64,000 bases of DNA, taken from NCBI GenBank assembly GCA_964490725.1, contig CAZBDU010000004.1, forward strand, positions 1 through 64,000, written 5' to 3'. The number at the start of each line of letters is the position of its first letter. The first letter of the stretch is position 1. The notes below the pieces were generated by a model. The model saw only the letters and a program-made list of their open reading frames with translations, did not search any database and was not told where the DNA came from. This stretch comes from CAZBDU01 sp964490725. Its GTDB lineage: Bacteria > Spirochaetota > Spirochaetia > SZUA-6 > DRHE01. This document shows positions 9,106 through 18,276 of this stretch, in pieces. The position numbers and the translations under genes are program-made.

Positions 9106-10197
9106 ATGAAAAAGGCTCTAACAATCCTGTTCCTGATGTTCCTGGTCGCCGGCCTCGCCTTCAGCCAGGCGGCGATCAAATCGAAGGAAGGGAGGTCGAA
9201 GTATCTCATCGCGTTCTCCCAGTGCACGATGAACCACCCCTGGCGGGTCACGTTCACCAACGACATGGAGCTGTACGCGAAACGGAACAACGTCGACCTG
9301 ATCTGGCTCGACGGCAACAATGACGCCGCCGACCAGCTCAGCGACGTCCAGGACCTGCTGTCGAAGAACCCCGACCTGCTGTTCATATCCCCGCTGCAGG
9401 CCGAGCCGCTCACACCCATCGTCCAGTGGGCCGCGCAGAAGAACGTCCCCGTCATCGGAATCGATCGCACCCTGGCGGTGGAGCCCGACGGCAAGACGTA
9501 CCTGGCCTTCATCGGCGCTGATCTGGCACAGCAGAACTATGCCAACATGCAGATCATGGCCGAAAAGCTCAAGCAGAAGTATGGGAGCGTGCGGGGCAAG
9601 ATTGTGGAGCTCAGAGGGACTATCGGTTCGGGAGCGGACAACGATCAGAAGAGGGGACTCGATCTGGCTCTGAAAAGCATGCCCGGAGTCCAGATCGTTG
9701 CCAGCCAGTCCGGAGACTATCTGCGCAGCAATGCCCTGAGAATCACGGAAAACTGGCTCAAGATGTATCCCAAGGGATCCATCGATGGGATAGTAGCCTA
9801 CAACGACGAGATGGCGCTGGGAGCGATCCAGGCAATCAAGGAAGCCGGCAGAACCGAGCTGCTCGGGTACATCACCGGAGTCAACGGGCAGCGGGAAGCG
9901 CTGAAGGCGATCATGGACGGAGAAATGCTGGCCTCCAACATGAACGGCCCCTACTGGGGCGAGATCAGCTTTCAGGTCGGCATGGAGTACCTCAAAAACG
10001 GCAAGCTTTCCAAACGGTACTACGATATCCCCATCCCCCAGTACAGGGGCGACTCTCCGGCGGAGGTGAGACGCGCCAAGGAGGCCTACGACTACACGGT
10101 GTTCAACAATGTTCAGTATCCTCCCATCTCCCTCTGGGTCGACGTGGGCAAGAAGCTTGGCCTCCCGACGACCGAGCAGTACACTATGCCCAAGTAG
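9106..10197 (+). CDS. Periplasmic sugar-binding protein of the ABC importer
   Basis: A 363-residue solute-binding protein of the RbsB-like Peripla_BP_4 class. Residues 1-21 form a signal peptide (MKKALTILFLMFLVAG then AFSQA). The mature protein opens with YLIAFSQCTMNHPWR and contains LLFISPLQAEPLTPIV and PVIGIDRTL, the usual core strands. It captures the substrate and delivers it to the two permeases. A clear AGAGGAG ribosome site precedes the ATG. A 15-bp hairpin follows 30 bases after its stop, which probably stabilises this message relative to downstream genes. No lipobox cysteine is present, so it should be a free periplasmic protein. Confidence 0.92.
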   Translation: MKKALTILFLMFLVAGLAFSQAAIKSKEGRSKYLIAFSQCTMNHPWRVTFTNDMELYAKRNNVDLIWLDGNNDAADQLSDVQDLLSKNPDLLFISPLQAEPLTPIVQWAAQKNVPVIGIDRTLAVEPDGKTYLAFIGADLAQQNYANMQIMAEKLKQKYGSVRGKIVELRGTIGSGADNDQKRGLDLALKSMPGVQIVASQSGDYLRSNALRITENWLKMYPKGSIDGIVAYNDEMALGAIQAIKEAGRTELLGYITGVNGQREALKAIMDGEMLASNMNGPYWGEISFQVGMEYLKNGKLSKRYYDIPIPQYRGDSPAEVRRAKEAYDYTVFNNVQYPPISLWVDVGKKLGLPTTEQYTMPK

Positions 10198-10227
10198 AAT
10201 CGGTAGCTGGATGCGCAAAGATACCTG

Positions 10228-10260
10228 CCCTGATCCCGCCGCTTTGCGGCGGGATCAGGG
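10228..10260 (+). terminator. Strong intercistronic hairpin after the binding-protein gene
   Basis: CCCTGATCCCGCCGC (10228-10242) pairs perfectly with GCGGCGGGATCAGGG (10246-10260) around a TTT loop, a 15-bp stem. No T-run follows, so it is more likely an mRNA-stability or attenuation element than a full terminator. The downstream genes lack an obvious promoter of their own. Confidence 0.7.
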
Positions 10261-10300
10261 GGGATCAGGGGTTCGCCTGACCAGGATGGAGGCCGTGCAC

Positions 10301-11074
10301 GTGTCCAACTTCGTTCCGCCGCGTATGGTCGGGCTGGTTCTGCTCTGCATCCTCGCCGCGCTGGCACCCGTCCGGCAGCTCCAGGCACAGGACACGGGTG
10401 ACAAAGCGGTGTGGGCCCAGGACCTAGACCTTCAAAACCTGGACGTACAGAGCATTCGCCGGGATTACGGCCTGTGGGATCTACTGTCTCAGAGCGTCGT
10501 CCGCAAGGAATCGGGGGACGTCAAGGCGGAAGTCGCATACGTCAATCCCATCACCTACGTGCTTCTGCTCGACCAGCGCTCCAAAGAGGCTCTGGGGGTT
10601 ACCGCGACGAAGGAGAAACTGAGGGAGGTCTTCGACCGCCACCGGCTGTTCTACATCGTCCTGAAAACCGAGAAAGACCCGGGGTTGATTGAGCCGGGTC
10701 ACTGGAAGGTCTCCGCCACGACGGTGCGGAACAAGGAGGTGGGCCCCGAAAAGATCGACTCCAGCGAGCCGGAGCTGACCTACGGGTACACGGGGAACTT
10801 CTATGAGACGGTGATCTTTGCCTACTTCAAGAAGGGCTCCACACCCGGCAACGACATTAATGTCCTGCAAGGCTCCTCTCTCGTTCTGGAGCAGAAGACG
10901 CTTAAGCTCCGCGACGAGTTCCTCTGGAGCGACAGGAAACCCGAGGAACAACAGGCCGGGTATCTCCTCTATCACAGGATCCTGAAGATCGTGCTTCCGG
11001 TCCTGTTCGCCCTCCTGATCGTGGCCATCGTGCTGACCAGGCCCACGAAGGGGTGGAGGAGCTCCGGGTTGTAG
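10301..11074 (+). CDS. Exported, C-terminally membrane-anchored protein of unknown function
   Basis: A 257-residue protein I do not recognise. A signal peptide covers about residues 9-28 (MVGLVLLCILAALAPV, cleavage near QAQ). A hydrophobic helix near the C-terminus (IVLPVLFALLIVAIVL) ends with a positively charged tail, so the bulk should sit outside the inner membrane as a type I protein. The GTG at 10301 is chosen because GGAGG stands eight bases before it. An ATG at 10286 lacks such a site. It lies between the binding-protein gene and the UroD-fold genes in the same direction, so a role in the same pathway is likely but unspecified. Confidence 0.6.
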   Translation: MSNFVPPRMVGLVLLCILAALAPVRQLQAQDTGDKAVWAQDLDLQNLDVQSIRRDYGLWDLLSQSVVRKESGDVKAEVAYVNPITYVLLLDQRSKEALGVTATKEKLREVFDRHRLFYIVLKTEKDPGLIEPGHWKVSATTVRNKEVGPEKIDSSEPELTYGYTGNFYETVIFAYFKKGSTPGNDINVLQGSSLVLEQKTLKLRDEFLWSDRKPEEQQAGYLLYHRILKIVLPVLFALLIVAIVLTRPTKGWRSSGL

Positions 11075-11099
11075 TGTAGATCTGGGGGTTGTAGATTCT

Positions 11100-12203
11100 A
11101 TGGATGGGAAACGGATCGTCAAGGACACAATCGAGTTCAAGAATCCCGAGAAGATCCCAGTATTGATGTGGATCGACGGCATACGGCTGGAGATGAAGAG
11201 CCGCCGGTACAGGCAGGCCGTGTGGGAGGTCACCAAGGGCCGCTACTCGGAGCATCTGCTGCAGCTGGCGCCGGACGGGGAAGAGAATCAAAGCGTGACC
11301 CTCGACTGGCCACGGACGGACGTGGAATGGCGGGATGCCATCTACGGATGGAAGTTCGGGCACGTCATGCCTGCGGGCGGGTACGTCTTCAAGCAGCTTT
11401 CTCCTGTGTATTCGCCGCTGGCCGGGGAGTTCAATCCCGACAGGGTGGAGCTGCCCGATCCGGCTCATCCCCTGTACCTGCACCGGGCCGAGGAGATCAT
11501 GGAGAGCCATCGGGACCGGTACCTGGTCGGTCTGGTGTGGCTGACGCTGTTCGAGAAGATGCATCTGATTTCCGGTTTCGATAACGTCTTCATGGGGCCG
11601 TACCTGTTCCGGGACCGGTTCCTGAAGCTGCAAGACAAGATCATGGAGTTCAATTTCGCTTCGGTCCGCCGGTGGCTGGATGCCGGCGTGGATGCGGTGT
11701 TCTTCAGCGACGACTGGGGATCCGGGAACCGGCTGATGATCTCACCGGAGCAGTGGAGGGAGCTCTACAAGCCCCGCTACCAGGCCCTGATCGATGAAGT
11801 CCACCGTGGTGGAGCCCACGCCTGGTTCCATAGCTGCGGGCACATCCTGCCCATCGTGGAAGATCTGATCGAGATAGGGTTGGACGTCCTGCACCCGATC
11901 CAACCGAGCGCCAACGATTTCCGGGCGCTCAAGGAGCGCTTCGGAGGAAGGATCTGTTTCGCCGGGGGCATCGACGTGCAGGAGACCCTGCCTAAGGGCA
12001 GCCCCGACGACGTGAACAGAGAAGTCGCAACCCTGTTTGACCTCTTCGCCAGAGACTACGGGGGCGGACTCATCCCCGGACCGGCAAACACCATCATCGA
12101 TGACACTCCCGTCGAGAACATCCGGGCGATCTTCGACGCGGTGGACCGCATCAACGCTTCGCTGCCGTGGAAGACTCCTGTTGGAGCCCGGCCATCGGCG
12201 TAG
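11100..12203 (+). CDS. Uroporphyrinogen decarboxylase-fold protein (methyltransferase-like), first copy
   Basis: A 367-residue cytoplasmic TIM-barrel protein of the URO-D superfamily. It lacks the heme-enzyme signatures but has the AWFHSCGHILP motif (His244, Cys246), which in MtaA/CmuA-like corrinoid methyltransferases forms a zinc site. Other family marks are SDDWGSGN near residue 204, the LHPIQPSAND strand and CFAGGIDVQETLP. Many uncharacterised members are found inside sugar-transport operons of gut and sediment bacteria, as here. They may act on methoxylated or otherwise modified substrates (inference). A second member follows directly. Confidence 0.8.
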   Translation: MDGKRIVKDTIEFKNPEKIPVLMWIDGIRLEMKSRRYRQAVWEVTKGRYSEHLLQLAPDGEENQSVTLDWPRTDVEWRDAIYGWKFGHVMPAGGYVFKQLSPVYSPLAGEFNPDRVELPDPAHPLYLHRAEEIMESHRDRYLVGLVWLTLFEKMHLISGFDNVFMGPYLFRDRFLKLQDKIMEFNFASVRRWLDAGVDAVFFSDDWGSGNRLMISPEQWRELYKPRYQALIDEVHRGGAHAWFHSCGHILPIVEDLIEIGLDVLHPIQPSANDFRALKERFGGRICFAGGIDVQETLPKGSPDDVNREVATLFDLFARDYGGGLIPGPANTIIDDTPVENIRAIFDAVDRINASLPWKTPVGARPSA

Positions 12204-12237
12204 CCCAACTCTTTGCGGATCTCTCAGGAGGACATCC

Positions 12238-13233
12238 ATGACCGGGAGAGAATTGGTACAGAAAGCCATCGAGTTCGGGACCCCGCCCCGTCTGCCGTTC
12301 TTCCAGCACGAGGTGGACTTCGTGCCGGATGACGTGTGCGACTGCTGGGAGATGGACCGTCAGAAGAACGGCTGGTTCTTCGACCATGTTCCCGGCACGA
12401 CACGGGACGATTGGCTGTGCGGATGGTCCCATACCGAGAAGGAGAACATGGGACAGGTCGTCCATCACCCCCTGGAGGACTGGGCGAAGCTGGATACCTA
12501 CCGTCCGCCGGACCCCCGGGAGCCATACTACTACGAGCGGCTGCCAGAGATCATCGACGAGGCTGGAGACCGCTACGTCGTGGTCACCAGCCACTTCACC
12601 CTGATCGAGCGTCTTCACATGCTTCACGGGTTCTCCCGGACTCTCGAAGACTTCTATCTAAGCCCCGGGAAGATCGAGAAGGTGCTGGACATGATCCTCG
12701 AGTTCAAGGTGGGCCAGTTCAAGGAGCTCCATCGCCGCTTCGGCGACCGTGTCCATGGGCTGTTCATTACCGACGACTGGGGTTCGCAGCAGAACACGTT
12801 CATCAGCACGGACATGTTCCGTCATTTCTTCCTGAACCGCTACCGCACCCTGGTGGAGACCGTACACGGCTACGGCTGGCACTTCTTCCTTCACAGCTGC
12901 GGAAGGGTCAACGACTTTGTCCCCCTGTTCATCGAGGCGGGGATCGACGTTCTGAACATGCAGCAACCCCAGCTGTACGGCCTGGAGGAGTTCGGCAAGC
13001 AGTTCGCGGGGAAGATCGCCTTTCTGACCACCACTGACATCCAGAGGACGCTCCCCTCCGGAGATTTCGAGCGAGTGCGCCAGGAGGCGAGGCAGCTGGT
13101 AGGAGCCTGGTCGACCCCCCGCGGAGGGCTCATCGTCTTCAACTACGGGTTGCCTTCCGCAATCGGAGTGAGGACCGAGATGACGGAGATCATGTTCCGG
13201 GCTTTTCAAGATCTGATGCACTACTGGAGCTGA
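12238..13233 (+). CDS. Uroporphyrinogen decarboxylase-fold protein (methyltransferase-like), second copy
   Basis: A 331-residue paralogue of the preceding protein. It starts MTGRELVQKAIEF behind an AGGAGGACATCC ribosome site, which decides the start over a longer upstream reading. Key marks are TDDWGSQQN, the FFLHSCGRVND motif (His219, Cys221) and LTTTDIQRTLP. The pair may form a heteromeric or sequential enzyme system. The two copies share the fold and motif positions but differ widely elsewhere, so they are not a recent duplication. The substrate is unknown. Confidence 0.8.
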   Translation: MTGRELVQKAIEFGTPPRLPFFQHEVDFVPDDVCDCWEMDRQKNGWFFDHVPGTTRDDWLCGWSHTEKENMGQVVHHPLEDWAKLDTYRPPDPREPYYYERLPEIIDEAGDRYVVVTSHFTLIERLHMLHGFSRTLEDFYLSPGKIEKVLDMILEFKVGQFKELHRRFGDRVHGLFITDDWGSQQNTFISTDMFRHFFLNRYRTLVETVHGYGWHFFLHSCGRVNDFVPLFIEAGIDVLNMQQPQLYGLEEFGKQFAGKIAFLTTTDIQRTLPSGDFERVRQEARQLVGAWSTPRGGLIVFNYGLPSAIGVRTEMTEIMFRAFQDLMHYWS

Positions 13234-13306
13234 CGCCCACGATGCTGCGGCAACACAGGCCGCCCGGGGGACTTCTCCGCAAGCCTCTGGGGAGAGGGAT
13301 CATCCG

Positions 13307-14500
13307 GTGAGGTCCAGGGTCTCTTTGCTCCGGGTTCCGCCGGAGGCACCGGAGCATGCGGTTCTGGAGGCCCTTCGGGAGTCGCTGCGGCTGATCGGGG
13401 GCCTCGATCGGATCGTCGGGCGCGCCAGGACGATCCTGGTGAAGCCCAACATCGCCCTCCCCACCGACCTGGACTGCACGAGCCCGCAGGTGACGTGGGC
13501 CGTGTCGAGGCTACTCGTTGAGCACGGCTGCGAGGTGATGATCGGTGAAGACCCGGCCATCCCCACCTCGGAGGAGGCGGCATACGGCTACTACCGCATC
13601 CATCGGCTCGCCGAGAGAGCCGGAGCCAGGGTGGTGAGCCTACGGAAGGGAGGCACGGCGAGGGTCCGAGTGCCTGGGGCGAGCTTCTTTCCCGAGCTCG
13701 AGGTGTCGAGAATCGCCCTCGAAGCCGACCTGGTGGTCAGCGCCGCCTGCATGAAGGCCGTCAACGTTACCCACGTTTCGCTGAGCATGAAGAACATGAA
13801 GGGCGTGCTTCCAAACCGATGGAAACGGGCCTTTCACTGCGAGGGGCTCAACCAGGGCATCGTCGACCTCTACAGAGCTCTCCGTCCCCGCCTGGCCATC
13901 GTCGACGCTCTCAGGGGACGAGACATGATCCAGAAGAGGCACCACCCCGTGGGGCTGCTCGTGGTGGGGCAGGACGCGGTGGCGGTGGACGCCGTTTCGA
14001 CGAGGCTGATGGGTTTCGATCCGGCGGCGGTCGAACACCTCAGACTGGCCGGCGAAGCCGGTCTCGGCGCGCTCGCCGAGGAGGATATCGAGATCAGGGG
14101 CGAGGAGCTGGCGGCTCACGCGGGTCGTTTTCCCTTTTCGCCTCCGAACGACCCATTCGAGCTGGCACGGCGGACCAACGGCCGGCTGGAGATCGTCCAA
14201 GGCAGGTCATGCAGCGTATGCTTGAACGAGCTGGGCCAGGTACTGTCCCTGTACGTGGACTATCTCCAGAGGAGCGATCCGCTGTCGATCCTGGTGGGGC
14301 CCGAGGCCGACCCTGCCGCGGTCCCACCCGGCAGACGGATCATCCTGTACGGCAACTGCCTCCGAAAGCGTGGAGGGCAGGGTCATTTCGTCGGCGGCTG
14401 CCCTCCGAACGAGGCCCTCCCGGGTATCACCGATTCCCTGGGAGCCTTCCTGGGCTCGACCGCCCGGGGCACCCGCTCTGATCCATCCGAGACAGCTTGA
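13307..14500 (+). CDS. DUF362 domain protein
   Basis: A 397-residue protein of the DUF362 family. Recognisable parts are TILVKPNIALP (about residue 43), MIGEDPA, the long LVVSAACMKAVNVTHVSLSM segment, MKGVLPNRWKR and VVGQDAVAVDAVSTRLMGFDP, all typical. The usual ferredoxin-like CxxCxxC cluster is not evident. The C-terminal part contains isolated cysteines (CSVC, GNC, GGC) that could bind metal or a cluster. The start is GTG at 13307 behind GGGAGAGGGAT. It is the last gene of the unit, 73 bases after the second UroD-fold gene. DUF362 proteins are biochemically obscure, and the context suggests redox support to the UroD-fold enzymes (inference). Confidence 0.8.
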   Translation: MRSRVSLLRVPPEAPEHAVLEALRESLRLIGGLDRIVGRARTILVKPNIALPTDLDCTSPQVTWAVSRLLVEHGCEVMIGEDPAIPTSEEAAYGYYRIHRLAERAGARVVSLRKGGTARVRVPGASFFPELEVSRIALEADLVVSAACMKAVNVTHVSLSMKNMKGVLPNRWKRAFHCEGLNQGIVDLYRALRPRLAIVDALRGRDMIQKRHHPVGLLVVGQDAVAVDAVSTRLMGFDPAAVEHLRLAGEAGLGALAEEDIEIRGEELAAHAGRFPFSPPNDPFELARRTNGRLEIVQGRSCSVCLNELGQVLSLYVDYLQRSDPLSILVGPEADPAAVPPGRRIILYGNCLRKRGGQGHFVGGCPPNEALPGITDSLGAFLGSTARGTRSDPSETA

Positions 14501-14861
14501 TCCGCTGGATCCTGGACGCCCCGATGCTGTCGAGCTGTTTGATTTGAATGGAACAAATATCGCGGGGCGATATTCGCCTTCGCCCTGGGAGGCTGCCGCG
14601 ATCGAACTACCGCCTCGACAAGGTCCTCTCCTTCTCCAAGGTGATCTCTCCTATCGGGACCGGGAAGTGGTCTCCATCGAACGGGTCTGGCTGCATCCGC
14701 TGGATTCCGGCGTGGAGCCGTACGCATCCACCGGTTCCGGCGTTCCCACCCGTTCGTGGGGGGGGGAATTCGTTTTGTAGGTAGATTGGCGGATAAGAAA
14801 TCCCTCCCGGACAGGCTATCATAGCCCAACGCATTTCATCTGGGAGGGACCAATGGATAGC

Positions 14862-14963
14862 TCATTCGCACCACAGCTTGTTGAGTATTTCAAGGCTACC
14901 AGGCCCGTGCATGCAGTCGGCCTCCCACAGGTCATTGGGAAACTCTGCTTCGAAGCGCCGGCG
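14862..14963 (-). pseudogene. DDE integrase-type transposase fragment
   Basis: About 33 codons on the minus strand read RRRFEAEFPNDLWEADCMHG followed by PGSLEILNKLWCE and a stop. The FPNDLWEADCMHGP part is the first-aspartate region of rve-type (DDE) transposases. The rest of the gene is absent, and the piece is fused to the HicB-like remnant to its right. Confidence 0.6.
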
Positions 14964-14964
14964 G

Positions 14965-15240
14965 TCTTGCGGGCTTGCGCCGGGGATCTCCGGACAATAG
15001 CCGATGTACCACTCTTCGTCTCTTCGTCGCGCTCGATTATGGCCGTAAACTCGTTGTGAAGTCTGTGCCTCGCCATGATCCCATGCTGGCGCAGGGCCGG
15101 ATGGTGCGGCAAGCACATTACCGAAGGTTTGGGAGCGACCTTCCGCAACCGTGTGGCTCCAGATGGACGGTTCGCCGAATCTCGACGTACGCCTCGGGGC
15201 GCCTGCCGATGGTTCGAGCACCGGCACATCGGGGGAGATA
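14965..15240 (-). repeat. Copy 1 of a HicB-associated repeat, with a broken hicB 5' end
   Basis: This stretch matches 23361-23625 at roughly four bases in five, in the same orientation. On the minus strand it contains a decayed start of hicB: MARHRLHNEFTAIIERD, a small insertion, then WYIGYCPEIPGA. The part upstream of the ATG (15080-15240) is conserved as well as the coding part. A third, shorter copy of the right half lies near 46940-47015. Confidence 0.75.
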
Positions 15241-15241
15241 A

Positions 15242-15915
15242 GACAAACACAGGCGAACGCGGCTCTTTCCGGTTAACAGGCGAAAGAGCTGTCTTCAGGT
15301 GGTCCGGGAAGACAGTCACGGACGCCAGGACCCCGGAGAAGGCGGACCGGGCGTCTCGATCCTGGCTTTCCTGTTTGTCTGCTGGTTTGGCTACGGCCAG
15401 TGCCTGGCGAATCGCTGCCTGGTAGTCCTTGAAAGCCCTCGGTCTATGGCAAGTTCTTCGAGTTCGCCGATTTCCTGCTTCTCGTAGAGCCTCTGCTGCG
15501 CTCTTCCTCCGTCTGCGTCAGCTGCGCTCAGCGATCCGGGTCATGATAGAGTTGAGCCTGTGTATCGGCGCACTCTCGTCCCTGGAGCTGCTGGGGTATC
15601 AGTGGACCGGGAGTAGCAGGGCAAACAAATGAGAGGGGAGCTGGCCGAAGAACTACGTTGGGCGTTGCACGGCTCACAGTCCTTCGAGCATCGGTCTGCT
15701 GACGGGACAGCCCATGCATTCCGGGTGCATGGGGCAACCCACGACGTCTACGGCGTGAAACAGCCACCTCATCACGCGGGCGCGGCTATGACTGAGCTTT
15801 ATCTGCGTGCTCAGGCTACGGCCGTTATGACCGTCAGCCGAAAGACTCGGGCCGGCGTGAGGGCTTGAAGGCCTTGAAGGCATTTGACATTGAGGGCACA
15901 GAAGTGACGATTTAG
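15242..15915. other. Accessory-region stretch without a recognisable gene
   Basis: No coding sequence that I can support. A minus-strand reading near 15290-15480 has an alanine-rich helical look (FKDYQAAIRQALAVAKPA) and may be debris of a longer helical protein, but it is interrupted and matches nothing I know. Confidence 0.4.
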
Positions 15916-15990
15916 AATGGTAGAGGCCCTGGAGGGAACAAAGCGGGAAAGTCAATCGTCGTAGGTGCTGCTCTTGCATCCCTTGTTGCT

Positions 15991-16701
15991 TTGTCATCGA
16001 CCTATCCGCAGACAAGCCATTTCCTCGAACTGGTGAAGACCGGGTCGCCGCGAGTAGTACAGGCCGCCATCGACAAGGGTGCAGACCTCAAGGCTCGGGA
16101 CAAAGACGGCGGGACCGCGCTGATGCACGCTGCCGGATTCAGCCAGAACCCTGATGTGATCACCACGCTCCTGAAGGCCGGTGCGGACCTCGAGGCTCAG
16201 AACACGTACGGCCGGACCGCGCTGATGTACGCCGCCCACAACAATCCGAACCTCGACGTGACCACCACACTCCTGAAGGCCGGTGCGGACATCAACGTTC
16301 AGACCAAGGACGGTAGAACAGTGCTGATGGCTGCCGCTGCAAACAACCAGAACCCTGATGTGACCACCGCAGTACTGAAGGCCGGTGCGGACCTCGAGGC
16401 TCAGGACAAGGAGGGCCGGACCGCACTGAGGTACGCCGCCCTCAACCAGAATCCCGAGGTAATCGTCACGCTCCTGAGCGCCGGCGCAGACCTCGAGGCT
16501 CGCGACAAGTACGGCTTGACCGCTCTGATGGCTGCCGCCATGAACAATCGGAATCCGGAGGTAGTCATCACGCTTCTGAAAGCCGGCGCGGACACGAAGG
16601 TGAAAGACATATATGGGAACACAGTGTTTCGCTACGCTCAGGAGAATGAGAAGCTGAAAGGCGCTGACGCCTATAGGGCACTCGAGGAAGCGCAGTATTG
16701 A
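15991..16701 (+). CDS. Ankyrin-repeat protein
   Basis: A 236-residue protein with about six ankyrin repeats of the form DGRTALMAAA-NNP-VTTLLKAGADL. These repeats form a protein-binding stack. The open frame extends upstream to 15916 and there encodes a signal-peptide-like stretch (GKSIVVGAALASLVALSS), but no ATG or GTG is in that frame. The only start seen is TTG at 15991, inside the leader. An ATG at 15917 is one base out of frame, so a small indel may have broken the native start. Either the protein is made from TTG without a leader, or the gene is inactive. Likely exported in its intact form. Confidence 0.75.
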   Translation: MSSTYPQTSHFLELVKTGSPRVVQAAIDKGADLKARDKDGGTALMHAAGFSQNPDVITTLLKAGADLEAQNTYGRTALMYAAHNNPNLDVTTTLLKAGADINVQTKDGRTVLMAAAANNQNPDVTTAVLKAGADLEAQDKEGRTALRYAALNQNPEVIVTLLSAGADLEARDKYGLTALMAAAMNNRNPEVVITLLKAGADTKVKDIYGNTVFRYAQENEKLKGADAYRALEEAQY

Positions 16702-16836
16702 GCAAGCGATTGAAGCCGCGTTCAACGCACTTCATGCCGATCTTGTGCCCCCTTTCTTGCATGGAGAAGTAGGCACCACCGGACGTATCTCATAAACGCG
16801 GCGGTGCGGAGTCTGAGACTGATTGCGATGACGGAG

Positions 16837-17463
16837 TCATGATCCCCGCTTTTGGAGTAATGCTCGAAACGCTGCATGCTGCTGCGCTTGGCTGAGTAGC
16901 ACGATCGGTCGCAGGGCTCGCACCGTGATTCGGGCGTGTGGAACCACGTCGGGCATCGATAGGACGTGGTGTTGGATCTCGGGGGCGAGGCGCAGTAGGC
17001 GCATGACCTGAGTGACTCGTGCGCCGGTGATGCCCTGTCGTCGCGCGGTGGCAGCCCGGTTTGGGATGTCGCCGCAGTCGAGGAGGGCCTGCCATTCGAG
17101 TGCCTTCCGCAGAAGCTCGACCACGCGAGGCGTTTCGGGGTTTTGGAGCTTCGGCCTGCCTCGCCCTTTCGGGACGGCGCCAACCGCTCGGTCAGTCTGT
17201 ACTCGGCGCGTAAGGATGCCAATATTGCTGTTCTCGAACGCTCCCGTGGGCCCCAGTGCGATCTCGACTTTCTGGTTGCGGTAGAGGCCAGCCGAGCCTG
17301 CCTCTGAGGAGGTCAGGTAGACGGTGCGAAACCAAACCTCGGGATCCGCCAGCCTAGAATTGTTAGCAACCCGGTACGTTTGGGGAGCGAAAGTCACAGC
17401 GGCGCAAGGAAATAGAAAGAGGCTCCCGGCCAGGGGGCCTTTTTCGTGCCCCTGTACCTGCAA
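16837..17463 (-). CDS. HTH protein of the recombinase-accessory type, copy A
   Basis: About 208 residues; the first 25 or so are doubtful because the start is TTG and homology begins near APQTYRVANN. The N-terminal module (RLADPEVWFRTVY, then GSAGLYRNQKVEIALG) recurs in copies B and C. The C-terminal half has a ParB/KorB-like helix-turn-helix (PNRAATARRQGITGARVTQV, then MRLLRLAPEI). HTH proteins of this sort are commonly encoded next to serine recombinases, and recombinase wreckage lies at 20226-21115. Role unknown; it may be a DNA-binding partner of the recombinase. The sequence is open throughout and could still be functional. Confidence 0.55.
   Translation of the reverse strand: MQVQGHEKGPLAGSLFLFPCAAVTFAPQTYRVANNSRLADPEVWFRTVYLTSSEAGSAGLYRNQKVEIALGPTGAFENSNIGILTRRVQTDRAVGAVPKGRGRPKLQNPETPRVVELLRKALEWQALLDCGDIPNRAATARRQGITGARVTQVMRLLRLAPEIQHHVLSMPDVVPHARITVRALRPIVLLSQAQQHAAFRALLQKRGS
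17312..17393 (-). repeat. Recombinase-linked N-terminal module, copy A
   Basis: An 80-base segment shared with 22006-22079 and 22811-22893. On the minus strand it encodes PQxYRxxNxARLAxPEVWFRT-V. The strong conservation ends are at the start of copies A to C, and the downstream bodies differ (copy C carries an unrelated body). Confidence 0.7.
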
Positions 17464-17709
17464 AGTGCCTGCAGTACGATTGACAGCTACACGGAGTACG
17501 CCCTCGTGCGCTTCGGCCCCTATCCCAACGACCGGCTCACCGCGACCTTGAGCACGCCCGCTCCTGTTTCACTGTCCAAGGGCAGTCCGGCCGCCCCGTG
17601 CGGCCAAACTGGGTGAGTAACAGTGATAGGTCCGAGCTGACAGGCCACCGTCACTGGCGGCGGGCCGTCGAAATAGGGCGCTTCATGGCGGAAGGTCCAA
17701 CCGGACAAT
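17464..17709 (+). other. Possible phage-derived fragment
   Basis: The plus strand has an open stretch (LYLQSACSTIDSYTEYALVR, then FGPYPNDRLTATLSTPAPVS) of about 55 residues without a clear start. Its Thr/Ser-rich style resembles the phage-tail-like debris at 23630 and 31974, but I cannot assign a family. Confidence 0.25.
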
Positions 17710-18276
17710 TCACCACTTTGAATAGGCTCGAAGGCCAAAGACGATGTTGGAAAAGCTCCATTTCTTGTCGAACAAAGCATCGCCTTCCTCCTCTACCGCC
17801 CCGTCGATCTTGGTTACGCTATGAATGCAGCGTGCCACTCCACCTTCAAGGAATAAGCACGCGGCCCCCGTCGTCGCCTTTCCCTGATTCAAGCTGGATG
17901 ACGGCAAGTGAAGCGGGTTCGTCGTCGCACCAACAAGCGCGAACGCCATAATAGCTGTCGTCTTCCGCACAATATTGTCGACACCATCGCCGCCCCCAAA
18001 CGTTAGGAATGAAACGCCCGTCAACAGGTATGGATTGGGAAATCTATGCACGGGGAAATAGCTGAGGTCGACTCCTAATCCGGCACTGGTGAGGAAACCA
18101 CCGACATGAACCTCCACGGCGATATCCTGGACAACGAAGTATCGAAGTGAAAACACCAGTCCAGGACCTGCCTTGGTTCCGAGGTTGATTCCGATATCGC
18201 TGGAATAGGTACCGGCATCAAATGTATATGCAAATGTGGCCATCGACATGAACACAACGAAAGGCAACTTCTTCAT
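17710..18276 (-). CDS. Small outer-membrane beta-barrel-like protein
   Basis: A 188-residue exported protein. A signal peptide covers residues 1-19 (MKKLPFVVFMSMATFAYTFD). The rest alternates polar and hydrophobic residues in short strands (DIGINLGTKAGPGLVFSLRY, VDLSYFP, YLLTGVSFLTFGGGDG) and ends in a C-terminal aromatic residue (AYSKW), the usual signal for Bam-dependent insertion. The ATG at 18276 is favoured because GGAG lies ten bases upstream. Function unknown; it is probably an OmpW- or OmpA-barrel-like surface protein. Confidence 0.65.
   Translation of the reverse strand: MKKLPFVVFMSMATFAYTFDAGTYSSDIGINLGTKAGPGLVFSLRYFVVQDIAVEVHVGGFLTSAGLGVDLSYFPVHRFPNPYLLTGVSFLTFGGGDGVDNIVRKTTAIMAFALVGATTNPLHLPSSSLNQGKATTGAACLFLEGGVARCIHSVTKIDGAVEEEGDALFDKKWSFSNIVFGLRAYSKW

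Noticed and set aside
9118..10218. Minus-strand frame of about 366 residues
   Set aside because: Antisense to the binding-protein gene, which has a signal peptide and family motifs.
10228..10260. Intrinsic terminator ending the importer transcript
   Set aside because: No T-run follows, and the next genes in the same direction lack a promoter, so read-through is likely.
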